Below, piece by piece: positions 35,718 to 43,917 of a DNA stretch of 64,000 nucleotides. Origin of the DNA: Runella rosea. Lineage in GTDB: Bacteria > Bacteroidota > Bacteroidia > Cytophagales > Spirosomataceae. Position 1 is the first letter of the stretch. Each line of letters opens with the position of its first letter. The stretch spans positions 3,720,001-3,784,000 of the forward strand of contig NZ_CP030850.1 in the NCBI RefSeq assembly GCF_003325355.1. The letters run 5' to 3'. A model generated the notes under the pieces. That model worked only from the letters and a program-made list of their open reading frames with translations. It ran no database searches and had not been told where the DNA came from. Position numbers and translations under genes: made by a program.

Positions 35718-36164
35718 ATGAACAAACAAGCCACTATTTTAATAGCTGATGATGACGCCGATGACCGTTTTTTGCTCCAATCGGTGTTTGATGATTGCGG
35801 ATTGGTGAATCCTACCGTCTATGTGAAAGATGGGCTTGAACTCATTGAATATATTCGCCGCAGTAACAACGAACATTCCGTAGGCCTGATTTTACTGGAT
35901 TTGAATATGCCCCGAATGGACGGGCGAGAAGTGTTGAGAATCCTGAAATCAGAACCTCATTTACGAAAAATACCAGTGGTGGTCCTGACAACCTCCAAAT
36001 CTGAGCAAGACATCAACGATTGTTATGACTTAGGGGCCAACTGTTATATAGCTAAGCCCTCGTCTTTTGATGTTTTTAACGATACCATCTCTACCCTCAT
36101 TAAATTTTGGGTAAAGGTCAGCCAGCTTCCCGTGGTACCAGAAGCCGCCCGATTTCTTAATTAA
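35718..36164 (+). CDS. Single-domain response regulator (Rcp1/CheY-like)
   Basis: 148 residues, one receiver: ILIADDDADDRFL, acceptor Asp in LLDLNMPRMDGREVLRILK, VVVLTTSKSEQDI and Lys in CYIAKPSSF. Paralogue of 28865-29335. Expected partner of the CHASE3-type kinase just upstream. Its 3' end overlaps the convergent gene ending at 36157 by 8 bp. Confidence 0.93.
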   Translation: MNKQATILIADDDADDRFLLQSVFDDCGLVNPTVYVKDGLELIEYIRRSNNEHSVGLILLDLNMPRMDGREVLRILKSEPHLRKIPVVVLTTSKSEQDINDCYDLGANCYIAKPSSFDVFNDTISTLIKFWVKVSQLPVVPEAARFLN

Positions 36165-36648
36165 CACTGACATCTGGGGGAACAACGTGATTTTCAGCAC
36201 TTGAGGTGTGTCCGTTGACCCGAACATCTGTCGCTGATGGTAATAATTTTTGTTGACTATCTATTTTTATATCAGGTTTCTTCTCCGTCTTCTTTTTCAC
36301 CCATATCAGGGCGTTTTCAAGGAGGGAAGTACGGTTTTTATAGATAAGATTGGTAGCTACGTTGCGCGCAATAAAAGGCACAACCAATCTCGGTAGCCAT
36401 CCAGCACGTGCCAATAGGCCTCTTTTAAGCAACATATCTACTCCGATACCAACCCCAACGCTGAGCAATCCTTTTTTGGGGGTTGTCAACAAATCACTTA
36501 AAGCACCCACCGCCTGACGCGCTGGATTTATTTCGGTCTTAATAGCCGTGATGTCTTTCCGCATTTTTACCTGTGAGAGTGCGAGCTGGTTTTTCAACCG
36601 GGCTCGTTCAGCGCGTACATCGTCCAACGATTCGAGCTTAGTTTTCAT
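36157..36648 (-). CDS. Unknown protein in YtxH/holin-like envelope operon
   Basis: 163 residues. N-terminal charged helix (ESLDDVRAERARLKNQLAL), a central part with weak hydrophobic stretch (KKGLLSVGVGIGVDMLLKRG, about residues 60-80) and a polar tail. No catalytic motif. It overlaps the holin-like gene (ends 36638) by 11 bp and therefore belongs to the YtxH / holin-like / this gene run. Such three-gene sets recur in Bacteroidota and are thought to act on the inner membrane, but no function is proven. Confidence 0.72.
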   Translation of the reverse strand: MKTKLESLDDVRAERARLKNQLALSQVKMRKDITAIKTEINPARQAVGALSDLLTTPKKGLLSVGVGIGVDMLLKRGLLARAGWLPRLVVPFIARNVATNLIYKNRTSLLENALIWVKKKTEKKPDIKIDSQQKLLPSATDVRVNGHTSSAENHVVPPDVSVN

Positions 36649-37003
36649 AATAAAATCTTTTTATAAAAGCATTGACAACAGGTACTTTGATTAAAGTGTC
36701 TTTGACCAAAAACAGGATAATACATACAAGTGCATAAAAACCTCCTACAATCAAATACCCAAAGGCGGGGCTATTGAGGCGCTCACCAATGAGCCAAGCC
36801 ACTCCCAAACTCAAAAAAAGTAACGCAACGGTGCCAACTGTACCGATAATAAGCACCGACGCTAGGCTCGATGCGGCACCCGCTGCTTTTTCGGACATAT
36901 CCAAAACGCCCAGGTTCCAACGGGCTTCAAAATAATCGGAAGCGTTGTCAAACCAATCGGTTGCACGCTCTTTAATCTCATTCGCAGAATCTATTACTTG
37001 CAT
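36638..37003 (-). CDS. Phage-holin-like (Holin-X/DUF1469) membrane protein
   Basis: 121 residues with two hydrophobic helices (SSLASVLIIGTVGTVALLFL and AFGYLIVGGFYALVCIILFL). This is the pattern of the chromosomal holin-superfamily-III proteins (YqjE type) that accompany YtxH/ElaB-like genes and stress loci; there is no phage context. Between the YtxH gene (72 bp, with a hairpin at 37029-37050) and the 163-residue gene (overlap). Confidence 0.78.
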   Translation of the reverse strand: MQVIDSANEIKERATDWFDNASDYFEARWNLGVLDMSEKAAGAASSLASVLIIGTVGTVALLFLSLGVAWLIGERLNSPAFGYLIVGGFYALVCIILFLVKDTLIKVPVVNAFIKRFYYEN

Positions 37004-37028
37004 GGCTCAACAGGGGTTTTAATTTTTA

Positions 37029-37050
37029 CGGGATGACCAAGGCCATCCCG
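37029..37050. terminator. Hairpin between YtxH and holin-like genes
   Basis: 7-bp stem CGGGATG (37029-37035) with CATCCCG (37044-37050), loop of 8. No T-run follows on either strand, so more likely an attenuator or mRNA-processing hairpin than a full terminator. Confidence 0.4.
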
Positions 37051-37075
37051 CAGAAATCAATGGGTATCTAATTCA

Positions 37076-37387
37076 CTAAGCGTAACGTTGCGCTTTATTT
37101 TTAACGTTATCTACTTCATCGCTTACCCGGTCTTTTACTTCCGAGATTCTATCCTCTGCTTTCGATTTTAGCTCTTTTGCGGTGTCTTCAACATTGTCTT
37201 TCATTTCAGTATACTGTTGACGACCGCGCTGGAGTGCATCCAGCAAATCTGACGCAAATCCATTGGCGGTTTCACGTACTTTGTCACGGATTTCTGTTCC
37301 TTTTTCAGGAGCAAACAATAGCCCAATCACGGCGCCCGCGGCCGCAGCGGTAACGAGTCCTAATACTATTTTTGAATTACTTGTCAT
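37076..37387 (-). CDS. YtxH domain protein
   Basis: 103 residues. N-terminal membrane segment with Gly/Ala (LGLVTAAAAGAVIGLLFAP) followed by EKGTEIRDKVRE, the YtxH (general stress/gas-vesicle-like) signature, and a long Lys/Glu amphipathic helix. YtxH proteins are sigma-B controlled in Bacillus. Here it carries the promoter-like 16-mer 37444-37459 beside a regulon element, consistent with stress control. Confidence 0.88.
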   Translation of the reverse strand: MTSNSKIVLGLVTAAAAGAVIGLLFAPEKGTEIRDKVRETANGFASDLLDALQRGRQQYTEMKDNVEDTAKELKSKAEDRISEVKDRVSDEVDNVKNKAQRYA

Positions 37388-37443
37388 GGCAATGTGCGTT
37401 TAAAGGATTTTATAAAAATTAAACAATTTGACATAAGCAGTAA

Positions 37444-37578
37444 TAAAAATTTTATTCCACCCCTGACTTTGCCGCATTATACGGGTACTAAAAAAAATCC
37501 GTGGACACTTTTCCCCAAATTGGGATATATTGAGCAGCCACTATCCTACTCCTTTGCTAGTCCGGCACGGTTTTTTTA
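37444..37578. promoter_or_regulatory. Divergent control region: shared element with two promoter-like 16-mers
   Basis: Element GTGGACACTTTTCCCC at 37501-37516. Minus-strand 16-mer TGGAATAAAATTTTTA at 37444-37459, 56 bp before the YtxH start; plus-strand 16-mer CGGCACGGTTTTTTTA at 37563-37578, 65 bp before the receiver gene. The distances from element to 16-mer are 41 and 46 bp. Confidence 0.6.
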
Positions 37579-37643
37579 ATTACACAATCTAGTAAACTTA
37601 AAATGTATAATGTATTTGTTAACCACCTAATTAATTAACTGAA

Positions 37644-38009
37644 ATGAGTAACAAGGCCTTTTCCAGTTCTAATCAAAAGGCTGTAATTATTGACGACGAA
37701 ATAGATACTTGTCTTTTGTTAGGAATGGTATTAAAACGTTTTGGGATTGTCTCCCTGCGGGCGCATACCCTCGCCGAGGGTCTTCAAAAAGCGACTGAGG
37801 AACAACCAGCTATCATTTTTTTAGACAACAACCTTCCTGACGGGATTGGAATTGAACAAATCAAAGAATTTCGTAAAAAAGCCCCTGCTTCTAAATTAGT
37901 CATGATTACTGCCATGAGTGGCCTGCGAGATCGGGCACTGCTTTCGGGTGCAGACGGTTTTGTGGAAAAGCCGCTCGATATGACCAAAATTGAAAAAATC
38001 ATTATCTAG
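37644..38009 (+). CDS. Stand-alone receiver domain protein
   Basis: 121 residues. Receiver start (AVIIDDEIDTCLLL), acceptor Asp in IIFLDNNLPDGIGIEQIK, Thr region VMITAMSG and Lys in FVEKPLD. There is no output domain; its LLGMVLKRFG and KPLD segments look like the receiver of NtrC-type activators (compare 30983-32458). It is transcribed divergently from the YtxH operon across a shared regulon element, so it may be a feedback partner of that system. Confidence 0.92.
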   Translation: MSNKAFSSSNQKAVIIDDEIDTCLLLGMVLKRFGIVSLRAHTLAEGLQKATEEQPAIIFLDNNLPDGIGIEQIKEFRKKAPASKLVMITAMSGLRDRALLSGADGFVEKPLDMTKIEKIII

Positions 38010-38221
38010 ATAAATACGCTTTATCTGCGCGGCTACCGCTGTTTCCAAACACCTTCCTCTCTTTCATTCAAATTCGACGACTTTCACGGATTTTCCATGC
38101 CCACTACCGCTAGCTCATTGCCGAGACGCTTGTGTTAGTGTACGCTTAGTAAACAAGAAGAACAAAATGGGCAATTATGCCCGTAAATCCCCGTCATAAT
38201 ACTCAATGATTGGGCCATAAC

Positions 38222-38262
38222 AATGCTCCAGCCCAATACTTAAAAGTACGGCCTGGAGCATT
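38222..38262. terminator. Hairpin downstream of the receiver gene
   Basis: 10-bp stem AATGCTCCAG (38222-38231) with CTGGAGCATT (38253-38262), a 21-nt loop with a smaller inner pairing. It lies 213 bp past the stop at 38009 and 31 bp from the convergent stop at 38293. Weak T-run (TTATTCTATT). Confidence 0.5.
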
Positions 38263-38292
38263 ATTCTATTCCCGTCAGATTTTGTGCCGATT

Positions 38293-38565
38293 TTAGCTCA
38301 AATCCTCTTTCATTTCTCTCTTTTTAGCCGCCGCACGGTCAGCAATTTCTTCCGCTTTGTCTTTGGTATCCTCCCAAGTATCTTCTACCTTATCTTTGAG
38401 GTTCTCCCATTTTTCTTTGGCTTTTTCAGCCAACTCAACGGCTCCTATTTTGACGTCGTCTACCTTTTCCTTAAACTCTGACTTTAGGACTTCCGCTTTC
38501 TTTTCGGCGGTTTCGGCTTTGTGTTTTGCCGCTTCTTCGAGCAATTCTTCTTTGGTCGTTTTCAT
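38293..38565 (-). CDS. Amphipathic-helix (apolipoprotein/LEA-like) protein
   Basis: 90 residues, almost wholly Lys/Glu/Ala with heptad periodicity (EEAAKHKAETAEKKAEVLK; KAKEKWENLKDKVEDTWEDT). Resembles the LEA-like or apolipoprotein-like helices of stress-induced proteins. No signal peptide. It follows the 91-residue membrane gene by 30 bp; both are likely read from the 16-mer at 38920-38935. Confidence 0.75.
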   Translation of the reverse strand: MKTTKEELLEEAAKHKAETAEKKAEVLKSEFKEKVDDVKIGAVELAEKAKEKWENLKDKVEDTWEDTKDKAEEIADRAAAKKREMKEDLS

Positions 38566-38595
38566 GTAGTTTGAATTTATGGTGTATTGAAATAA

Positions 38596-38871
38596 TTAAT
38601 TCCCAATGATGGTATCACTTTTGTTGACCATCGCTGAATCTTGCGCATTTACAGGGCCCATTCTACGGTCTCCATTGGGGCCTCCAGCCGTGAAATAACC
38701 ACTCGTGTAAGCAAATATCATTAGTCCGATACCGATGATTATTACAAACAAAAAAATCGTTTGAGCGGATATCTTTTGGGATTTCTTATCATCGCTCACG
38801 CTCTCTTTTTCCAATTCATTCCTTTCAGTTTCTTTTTTGAGACTGCTATTTTCGAATTCGTCTTCGTCCAT
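38596..38871 (-). CDS. Small single-span membrane protein
   Basis: 91 residues from the ATG at 38871 (MDEDEFENSSLKKE); the upstream ATG at 38916 lies too close to the promoter-like 16-mer. Charged N-terminus, one membrane helix (TIFLFVIIIGIGLMIFAYTS), Gly-rich periplasmic tail. No family recognised. First gene of a two-gene unit with the amphipathic-helix protein. Confidence 0.75.
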   Translation of the reverse strand: MDEDEFENSSLKKETERNELEKESVSDDKKSQKISAQTIFLFVIIIGIGLMIFAYTSGYFTAGGPNGDRRMGPVNAQDSAMVNKSDTIIGN

Positions 38872-38919
38872 GATTATCACTGTGTTAGTTAAATACTCTT
38901 GTTGAACGAATAACACATA

Positions 38920-39028
38920 AGAAAATCAAGTGCCAGAGCCCACTTGTTAAAAATCAGGGGTAAAAACGCCTCATTATCAGCGAGTATTTCCTCAATATTA
39001 CCCTAAAATGAGTGGGTATTGATTTTTA
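38920..39028. promoter_or_regulatory. Divergent control region: shared element with two promoter-like 16-mers
   Basis: Element GGGGTAAAAACGCCTC at 38957-38972. Minus-strand 16-mer TGGCACTTGATTTTCT at 38920-38935, 48 bp before the start at 38871; plus-strand 16-mer TGGGTATTGATTTTTA at 39013-39028, 34 bp before 39063. A hairpin (TATGCTGC/GCAGCATA, 39027-39034 with 39038-39045) lies in the leader of the plus-strand gene. Confidence 0.55.
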
Positions 39029-39062
39029 TGCTGCAAGGCAGCATACCCAGCATCAAAATCTC

Positions 39063-39557
39063 ATGAATTCCAATCAACAAGATATGATCGACATTCTTAA
39101 TGGGCTCATCCAAATCAATAATGATCGGATTGCAGGCTACCATCAGGCTTCTCTTGAAACAAAAGACGGCGATTTAGAACAGCTCTTTAGGAGTCGTCTC
39201 AACGAGAGTATTAATTTTTCAGAAACCCTCAGTGCATACATTAAAGAGATGGGCGGCGAGCCTGCCTTGGGCGGAACAACCGCTGGCATAATTCACCGAT
39301 CATGGTTGAATTTTAAAGCTGCCCTCCAACAACATGACCGAATCGCTCTGTTGGAATCCTGCGAATTTGGGGACAAATCGGCCATTGAAGCTTACGAAAA
39401 CGCTCTTAACAACGAGCTTATCAAAGCCAATGAAGAGCTGAACGGAGTACTGCTTCGGCAACAGGCTGATATTGAAAGTTCTCTCAAAATTATTCAGACC
39501 CTTACTCCACGCACCAACAGCACTCAAGCGGAGCTTGATGCCCTAAAATTACGTTAA
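39063..39557 (+). CDS. PA2169/DUF2383 family four-helix-bundle protein
   Basis: 164 residues from the ATG at 39063 (an in-frame ATG at 39012 is within the promoter region). Ferritin-like helices: IDILNGLIQINNDRIAGYHQ, LEQLFRSRLNESINFSETL, IALLESCEFGDKSAIEAYE. Members contain a metal-binding-like bundle and are induced by stress in several phyla. It precedes an ECF sigma gene by 49 bp on the same strand. Confidence 0.85.
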   Translation: MNSNQQDMIDILNGLIQINNDRIAGYHQASLETKDGDLEQLFRSRLNESINFSETLSAYIKEMGGEPALGGTTAGIIHRSWLNFKAALQQHDRIALLESCEFGDKSAIEAYENALNNELIKANEELNGVLLRQQADIESSLKIIQTLTPRTNSTQAELDALKLR

Positions 39558-39606
39558 TGGCAGATTTATTTGACTTGATAATTTACTCAACACTACCAAT
39601 CGACCT

Positions 39607-40176
39607 ATGAAAAACAATGTACTTAACTATTCAGAAAGCGAGCTCATCGGTAGGCTGCTTACACAAGACCGCCATGCGTTCAACTATCTGTACACAAATT
39701 ATTCGGACGCACTGCACGGAATCGTCCTAAAAATTGTAGTAAAGGAAGAACCTGCCCAAGACTTACTTCAGGAAATTTTTATCAAAATCTGGACAAATAT
39801 TAATAGGTACGACTCCGAAAAGGGGCGTTTTTTTACGTGGATGCTCAACATTGCCCGCAACAGCTCCATTGATTATCTGCGAGGACAACGCAATGACATT
39901 CAAGACCTTGACTCCTCCATCCATTGGATTGAAAGCAATCAGGCAGTATTTAGCGAGATAGAGCACAACGAACTGCGGGAGTTGGTCTCACGCCTTAAAT
40001 CCGAGCAAAAAACAATCATTGAGATGGTTTATTGGGGCGGTTATACGCAAATCGAAGCCGCCAACCGCCTCAAACTGCCGCTGGGAACTGTCAAAACCCG
40101 TCTACGGCTCGCCATCAAAAACCTTCGACTTCATTTGGCCGATACCTCTTCTTATTCTTCCTCTATGGCCAGTTAG
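39607..40176 (+). CDS. ECF-type sigma factor (SigK-like), no anti-sigma gene adjacent
   Basis: 189 residues. Region 2 (QDLLQEIFIKIWTNINRY, FTWMLNIARNSSIDYLR) and region 4 (QKTIIEMVYWGGYTQIEAANRLKLPLGTVKTRLRLAIKNL). The SigK-like group usually has an anti-sigma partner next to it; here the following gene is convergent and none is present. A TGGCAGATTTATTTGA 16-mer lies at 39558-39573, but without a nearby GNGG element. It could serve promoters in this island. Confidence 0.92.
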   Translation: MKNNVLNYSESELIGRLLTQDRHAFNYLYTNYSDALHGIVLKIVVKEEPAQDLLQEIFIKIWTNINRYDSEKGRFFTWMLNIARNSSIDYLRGQRNDIQDLDSSIHWIESNQAVFSEIEHNELRELVSRLKSEQKTIIEMVYWGGYTQIEAANRLKLPLGTVKTRLRLAIKNLRLHLADTSSYSSSMAS

Positions 40177-40190
40177 TGCCTCAACCTTCT

Positions 40191-40985
40191 TCAGTCCGTT
40201 ATTTCTTCCGTTGTCACTTCCAGAGATTGAAGTTGCGCATTTCCAAACTGCGTAATCATCGCCACATCAGCCGCATCGCGACCGTATCCTATCACAATTC
40301 TGCTTCCGTGCGTTTGGGCCTGCACTGCATCAAACGTGTACCATTTTCCGCCCACAAAGGCATCAAACCACGCGTGTAAATCCATGTATTCCAGCTTGTC
40401 CAAATACCCCACTGTCATACGTGCGGGAATCGAAAGACTACGGGTCAGGGCAAGGCCCAGATGGGTAAAATCACGGCACACGCCCACGCGCTGATAAATA
40501 GTATCCAAGGCGGTAGTCACGGAGCTAGAGGTGTTGTATTGGTAGCTAATGTTTTGGTGAATCCAGTTTCTAATGGCTTCTACCTGCGCGTAGCCGGGGT
40601 CAAGATTTCCCACAATTTCAAAGGCTAAATTGTTGATTTCGTACAAATCTGATTGGCAATAACGGCTGGGCAGTAAAAACATCATAACTTCATCAGGAAG
40701 TTCTTCTACGGGTACATACGCGGGCAACGGTTGCGGCGGAACCAAACCCGGCTCTACGAGCGCTTCCGCTTCCATGGTGATGGTGACCTCCCCAACGGGC
40801 AAAACTGCTCGTTGGCACTGATTGCCGAACTGATCAATAAATTCTACAAACGGTATAACAGGGTCAATGCTGAATTCTTCTTTGATGATTGATTGCCCCT
40901 CCTGCCGCCTTGAGCGCAGTAGCATTTGTACGGGCGTAGGATTATTCACAGTGTATTTAAACACACTTTTTCCTTTGAGTTTCAT
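40191..40985 (-). CDS. Transglutaminase-like cysteine protease family protein
   Basis: 264 residues. An N-terminal beta-rich domain (about 1-95) is followed by a transglutaminase core with the catalytic triad C170 (GVCRDFTH), H204 (MDLHAWFDAF) and D219 (YTFDAV). Cytoplasmic by lack of a signal. Similar proteins, often near alpha-E and circularly-permuted ATP-grasp genes, act in peptide or amide-bond chemistry; those partners are absent here. Confidence 0.88.
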   Translation of the reverse strand: MKLKGKSVFKYTVNNPTPVQMLLRSRRQEGQSIIKEEFSIDPVIPFVEFIDQFGNQCQRAVLPVGEVTITMEAEALVEPGLVPPQPLPAYVPVEELPDEVMMFLLPSRYCQSDLYEINNLAFEIVGNLDPGYAQVEAIRNWIHQNISYQYNTSSSVTTALDTIYQRVGVCRDFTHLGLALTRSLSIPARMTVGYLDKLEYMDLHAWFDAFVGGKWYTFDAVQAQTHGSRIVIGYGRDAADVAMITQFGNAQLQSLEVTTEEITD

Positions 40986-41032
40986 GACGGTGGGTGATGC
41001 GTAAAATGAATAAAATTTAGCGAAGATAAAGG

Positions 41033-41506
41033 TAATGCAAAATGTTGAGTATCGTTTTGTTTACAATGCTGATGGGTTCAAATAACGCAATAATCGAAGT
41101 GAAGCCCTTACCCGGCCCAGATTACGCAGTAAAAAACGGGCCAATTCTGGATATTCCAGCTCCCATGAGGCATCTGCTTGTAAGCCCGTATAGGTCTTGA
41201 GCAGTTGTCTATCGGTATCGTGCAAACTTTTACAATCCTTGACAATTGGCAAACACATATGGCCCCTTACCCAGTCAAACCGGCTCACTTCCTTCAAAAA
41301 AAGATCGGTTTCATTATAAAAATGTCGGACAAACGCCTGCTTGTCATCAGACAACACCTCCTTTTCTAGCTGCTTGCACAAGTGCCGGCGGCACAGGTAC
41401 AGCGACCAAAGTTTTCTAAACTGCATCTTTATCGACTCTTTCACGCTTTCCATTCTCCGCTTTCGATTTTAATATTTATGTACTCAACATTGAGTATTTT
41501 GCATTA
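41033..41506. repeat. Inverted repeats flanking the 41061-41453 gene
   Basis: Left: TAATGCAAAAT then GTTGAGTA (41033-41051). Right, read on the minus strand: TAATGCAAAAT, 7 nt, GTTGAGTA (41506-41481). The right arm also has its own TACTCAA/TTGAGTA dyad (41481-41487 with 41490-41496). Confidence 0.6.
41061..41453 (-). CDS. Unknown protein flanked by inverted repeats
   Basis: 130 residues, mostly helical (FRKLWSLYLCRRHLCKQLEK; YPELARFLLRNLGRVRASLR), basic, with five Cys. No family, signal peptide or membrane segment recognised. The gene sits between inverted copies of TAATGCAAAAT and GTTGAGTA (41033-41051 and 41481-41506), and neither neighbour has these. Nothing else points to a function. Confidence 0.6.
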   Translation of the reverse strand: MESVKESIKMQFRKLWSLYLCRRHLCKQLEKEVLSDDKQAFVRHFYNETDLFLKEVSRFDWVRGHMCLPIVKDCKSLHDTDRQLLKTYTGLQADASWELEYPELARFLLRNLGRVRASLRLLRYLNPSAL

Positions 41507-41511
41507 AATAC

Positions 41512-41540
41512 CGCCAAGCCGTGAGTGTCACAGCTTGGCG
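41512..41540. terminator. Hairpin downstream of the coiled-coil lipoprotein
   Basis: 8-bp stem CGCCAAGC (41512-41519) with GCTTGGCG (41533-41540), loop 13 with inner GTG/CAC pairing. It follows the stop at 41562 (-) by 21 bp. T-run on the minus strand is poor; likely terminator of the 43870-41562 transcript. Confidence 0.6.
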
Positions 41541-41561
41541 TTTGATATATATGCATTACTT

Positions 41562-42020
41562 TTACTTTTCGATGTCTTCCTGAATCTTATCAATTTTGGC
41601 GTTCACATCCCGCTTAAACTGTTTCCAGTCGCGTTTTACGTCTTTTTTCACTTCCGCCAATTGCGCATCCAATTCGTTCATATCTTCTTTTAAGTCGTCT
41701 CGGCGCGCCTGCCATTTTTCTTTTTCTTTGGCCGAAGTCGTCTTGATTTTTCCGTCAATTCGGTCCATTTCATTTTTAAGAGCCACTTTTCGTTCTTCTA
41801 TTTTTGCCGAGATTTCCTTGCGTTCGGCTTCTATTTCGGCGGCCGTTTCATTGCCTGCTTCTTTAACATCTTCAGCTACGTTATCAGCCGTGTTTTCTAC
41901 TTTCTCCTGAGCATCTTGTACGCTATCAGCGGCTTCGCGCTTATCGTCGCGCGAGCAACTAGCCATCATCAGTACCCCAGAAACCATCATTGATATTGTA
42001 AGTGTTTTTACCCTTTTCAT
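41562..42020 (-). CDS. Coiled-coil lipoprotein
   Basis: 152 residues from the ATG at 42020 (an in-frame ATG at 42056 lies within the previous stop). Lipobox LMMASC, so a lipoprotein. The rest is continuous Lys/Glu/Asp coiled coil (ERKEISAKIEERKVALKNEM; DDLKEDMNELDAQLAEVKKD), similar to the helical proteins at 37076 and 38293. Follows the GH13 gene by 35 bp and is likely co-transcribed from the control region at 43918-43991. Confidence 0.82.
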   Translation of the reverse strand: MKRVKTLTISMMVSGVLMMASCSRDDKREAADSVQDAQEKVENTADNVAEDVKEAGNETAAEIEAERKEISAKIEERKVALKNEMDRIDGKIKTTSAKEKEKWQARRDDLKEDMNELDAQLAEVKKDVKRDWKQFKRDVNAKIDKIQEDIEK

Positions 42021-42055
42021 AATTTTTTGTTTGGTTGGTTTAAATGAAACATGCA

Positions 42056-43870
42056 TTATTCTTTTGAATAAATAATCGTACTATACGGCCCAATGGATAC
42101 ATTCGCCACAAATAAAGCGTTTTCCCGATGGCCGACGGCTTCGGTATCGAAGCTGAAATAATTTTCAAAGTCAGTGTCATAACCCTCCCAATCGCTATTG
42201 AATCTGATTTTCCAGACTCCCTCTTCGGGAAACGTTAAGGAATAATTGTCGATGGCCTGATGCGAGTAGTTCATCACTACCACCGTAGTATCTCCCACCC
42301 CACCGTCTTTCCAACGCTGGAAAGCAATCAGTTTACGGTCGTTATCCATTTGTAACACCTCTACATGTTGTCCCGAAAGGCCCCTCGTAAAGCCCCCCTT
42401 ATTGAGCCGCAAATGAATCAGGTCGCGGTGCAATTTTGTAATCCCTTTGAATGCTGAAAAACGATTCCAATCAAGTGGGTCTTGGTCGTCAAACCAGCGA
42501 TTAGCCAAAATTGTCTGCCCCTGAAACAACATCGGGATTCCAGGAGCGGTCATCATGAGTGCCACTCCGAGTGTGGCGCGTTTTTTGGCGTACCACGTGT
42601 TGACATCGTCTTGGCCAGCTATTTCCTGCACCACCCGGGCCTGCCCGTTGGATACTTCATCGTGCGACTCGGTATAAATCACCCGTTGAAATGCGTCATT
42701 GTTGTACCTATGCATTATAGAAGCCGCCACCGCATTCATGTCACGGGATTCATCGTGCATATCAATAATTACTTTCCGAATCGGGTGTACAAACCCGCCG
42801 TCCCACTGACTACTGTAGCCCAATCCGCCGTGTTCGACGGGGGCAGTAACAAAATCCAGACAATGGAGATCTTCCGCTACGGTAAAACGGCCTGGAAAAC
42901 GACTGTGAATTTCTGAATTAATCCACTGAATCAGACTATATCCATCTTGCAAATCGTTGGCAGGGTTTTCATCGGCGTTTACGTTCCTAATGTAAGGCAC
43001 CATGTCCATTCGTAATCCATCAATGTGGTAATCTTCTAGCCACATTAAGGCATTATCCCGAATGTATTGGCGCACTTCCGGACGGCCATAATCGGGTCGT
43101 GTATCTCCCCACGGGGTTTTGGCGCGCCAGTCGTTGTAAAAATAAATACCACCCATCCCATTTTCCTGCCAGCCGTCAAACTGCCACAAGTCCATATCGG
43201 TCGGGCCAAAATGGTTATAAACCACGTCAAGTATCACCGCGATTCCAGCGGCATGAGCGGCCTTAACCAGCGCTTTCAGGCCTGTTGGGCCGCCGTATTC
43301 TGATTCAACCGCAAACGGATGGGCTGGATTATAACCCCACGAATGCCCCCCGGGAAACTCTGCCACGGGCATAATTTCGATGGCATTAACGCCCAGCGCT
43401 TTAAAATAATCGAGGCGTTCGATGACCCCGTAAAAATCTCCAGGCTTTCCTTCTTCCTTGACGTTAAAGGTACCGACGTGGAGTTCGTAGATCACCATCT
43501 CATTCCAATCAGGAAGACGAAAATCTTCCTCTTCCCAGTCAAAAGCAGGGTCATGAATGATGCTATTACCGATTGAATTGGTCAATTCCCTGGCATAAGG
43601 GTCATTTTTTATCAATTCTCCAGTCTTCGTTTTCAACACATACTTATATTGCTGTCCAGTGGTTGCTTCGGGTACTTCTACTGACCAATAGCCGTTTTCT
43701 TCCCGCGCCAGCGGAATGGCACTTTGGTTCCAGTCATTGAAGTCTCCCATGACAAATACTTTTTTGGCATTGGGCGCCCAAACCCTAAACGAAACTCCTT
43801 TTTCCGTGGCAATTGCCCCCATACCGGCGACTTCGCTTTTAGGATACTTTGCTACAGATTCGATTTCCAT
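42056..43870 (-). CDS. GH13 glycoside hydrolase (branching-enzyme-like) with CBM48
   Basis: 604 residues. N-terminal CBM48 (about 15-110: FRVWAPNAKKVFVMGDFNDW) and a GH13 (beta/alpha)8 barrel. Catalytic residues visible: nucleophile D289 (DGLRMDMV), acid/base E333 (TVAEDL), and D404 (ESHDE). WGYNPAHPFAVESEYG and ILDVVYNHFG match branching enzymes and trehalohydrolases. The length is short for GlgB; I cannot separate branching enzyme, MTHase or amylase by eye. Trehalose or glycogen metabolism fits an osmotic-stress locus, as inference. Regulon element just upstream. Confidence 0.88.
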   Translation of the reverse strand: MEIESVAKYPKSEVAGMGAIATEKGVSFRVWAPNAKKVFVMGDFNDWNQSAIPLAREENGYWSVEVPEATTGQQYKYVLKTKTGELIKNDPYARELTNSIGNSIIHDPAFDWEEEDFRLPDWNEMVIYELHVGTFNVKEEGKPGDFYGVIERLDYFKALGVNAIEIMPVAEFPGGHSWGYNPAHPFAVESEYGGPTGLKALVKAAHAAGIAVILDVVYNHFGPTDMDLWQFDGWQENGMGGIYFYNDWRAKTPWGDTRPDYGRPEVRQYIRDNALMWLEDYHIDGLRMDMVPYIRNVNADENPANDLQDGYSLIQWINSEIHSRFPGRFTVAEDLHCLDFVTAPVEHGGLGYSSQWDGGFVHPIRKVIIDMHDESRDMNAVAASIMHRYNNDAFQRVIYTESHDEVSNGQARVVQEIAGQDDVNTWYAKKRATLGVALMMTAPGIPMLFQGQTILANRWFDDQDPLDWNRFSAFKGITKLHRDLIHLRLNKGGFTRGLSGQHVEVLQMDNDRKLIAFQRWKDGGVGDTTVVVMNYSHQAIDNYSLTFPEEGVWKIRFNSDWEGYDTDFENYFSFDTEAVGHRENALFVANVSIGPYSTIIYSKE

Positions 43871-43917
43871 GGTTGTGTAGTATTAAACATTAGGTTCTGA
43901 TAATTACACCCTGAAAT

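Noticed and set aside
36638-37003. Holin-like gene as a sign of a prophage
   Set aside because: No lysin, tail, capsid or integrase gene is near; these holin-like proteins are normal chromosomal membrane proteins in stress operons.
39558-39573. TGGCAGATTTATTTGA as a further regulon promoter before the ECF gene at 39607
   Set aside because: It begins directly after the stop of the previous gene and no GNGG-N8-CCYC element is near; left as uncertain.
41061-41453. The gene between inverted repeats as an IS element
   Set aside because: No transposase motif in the protein, arms are short and unequal, and no target-site duplication was found by eye.
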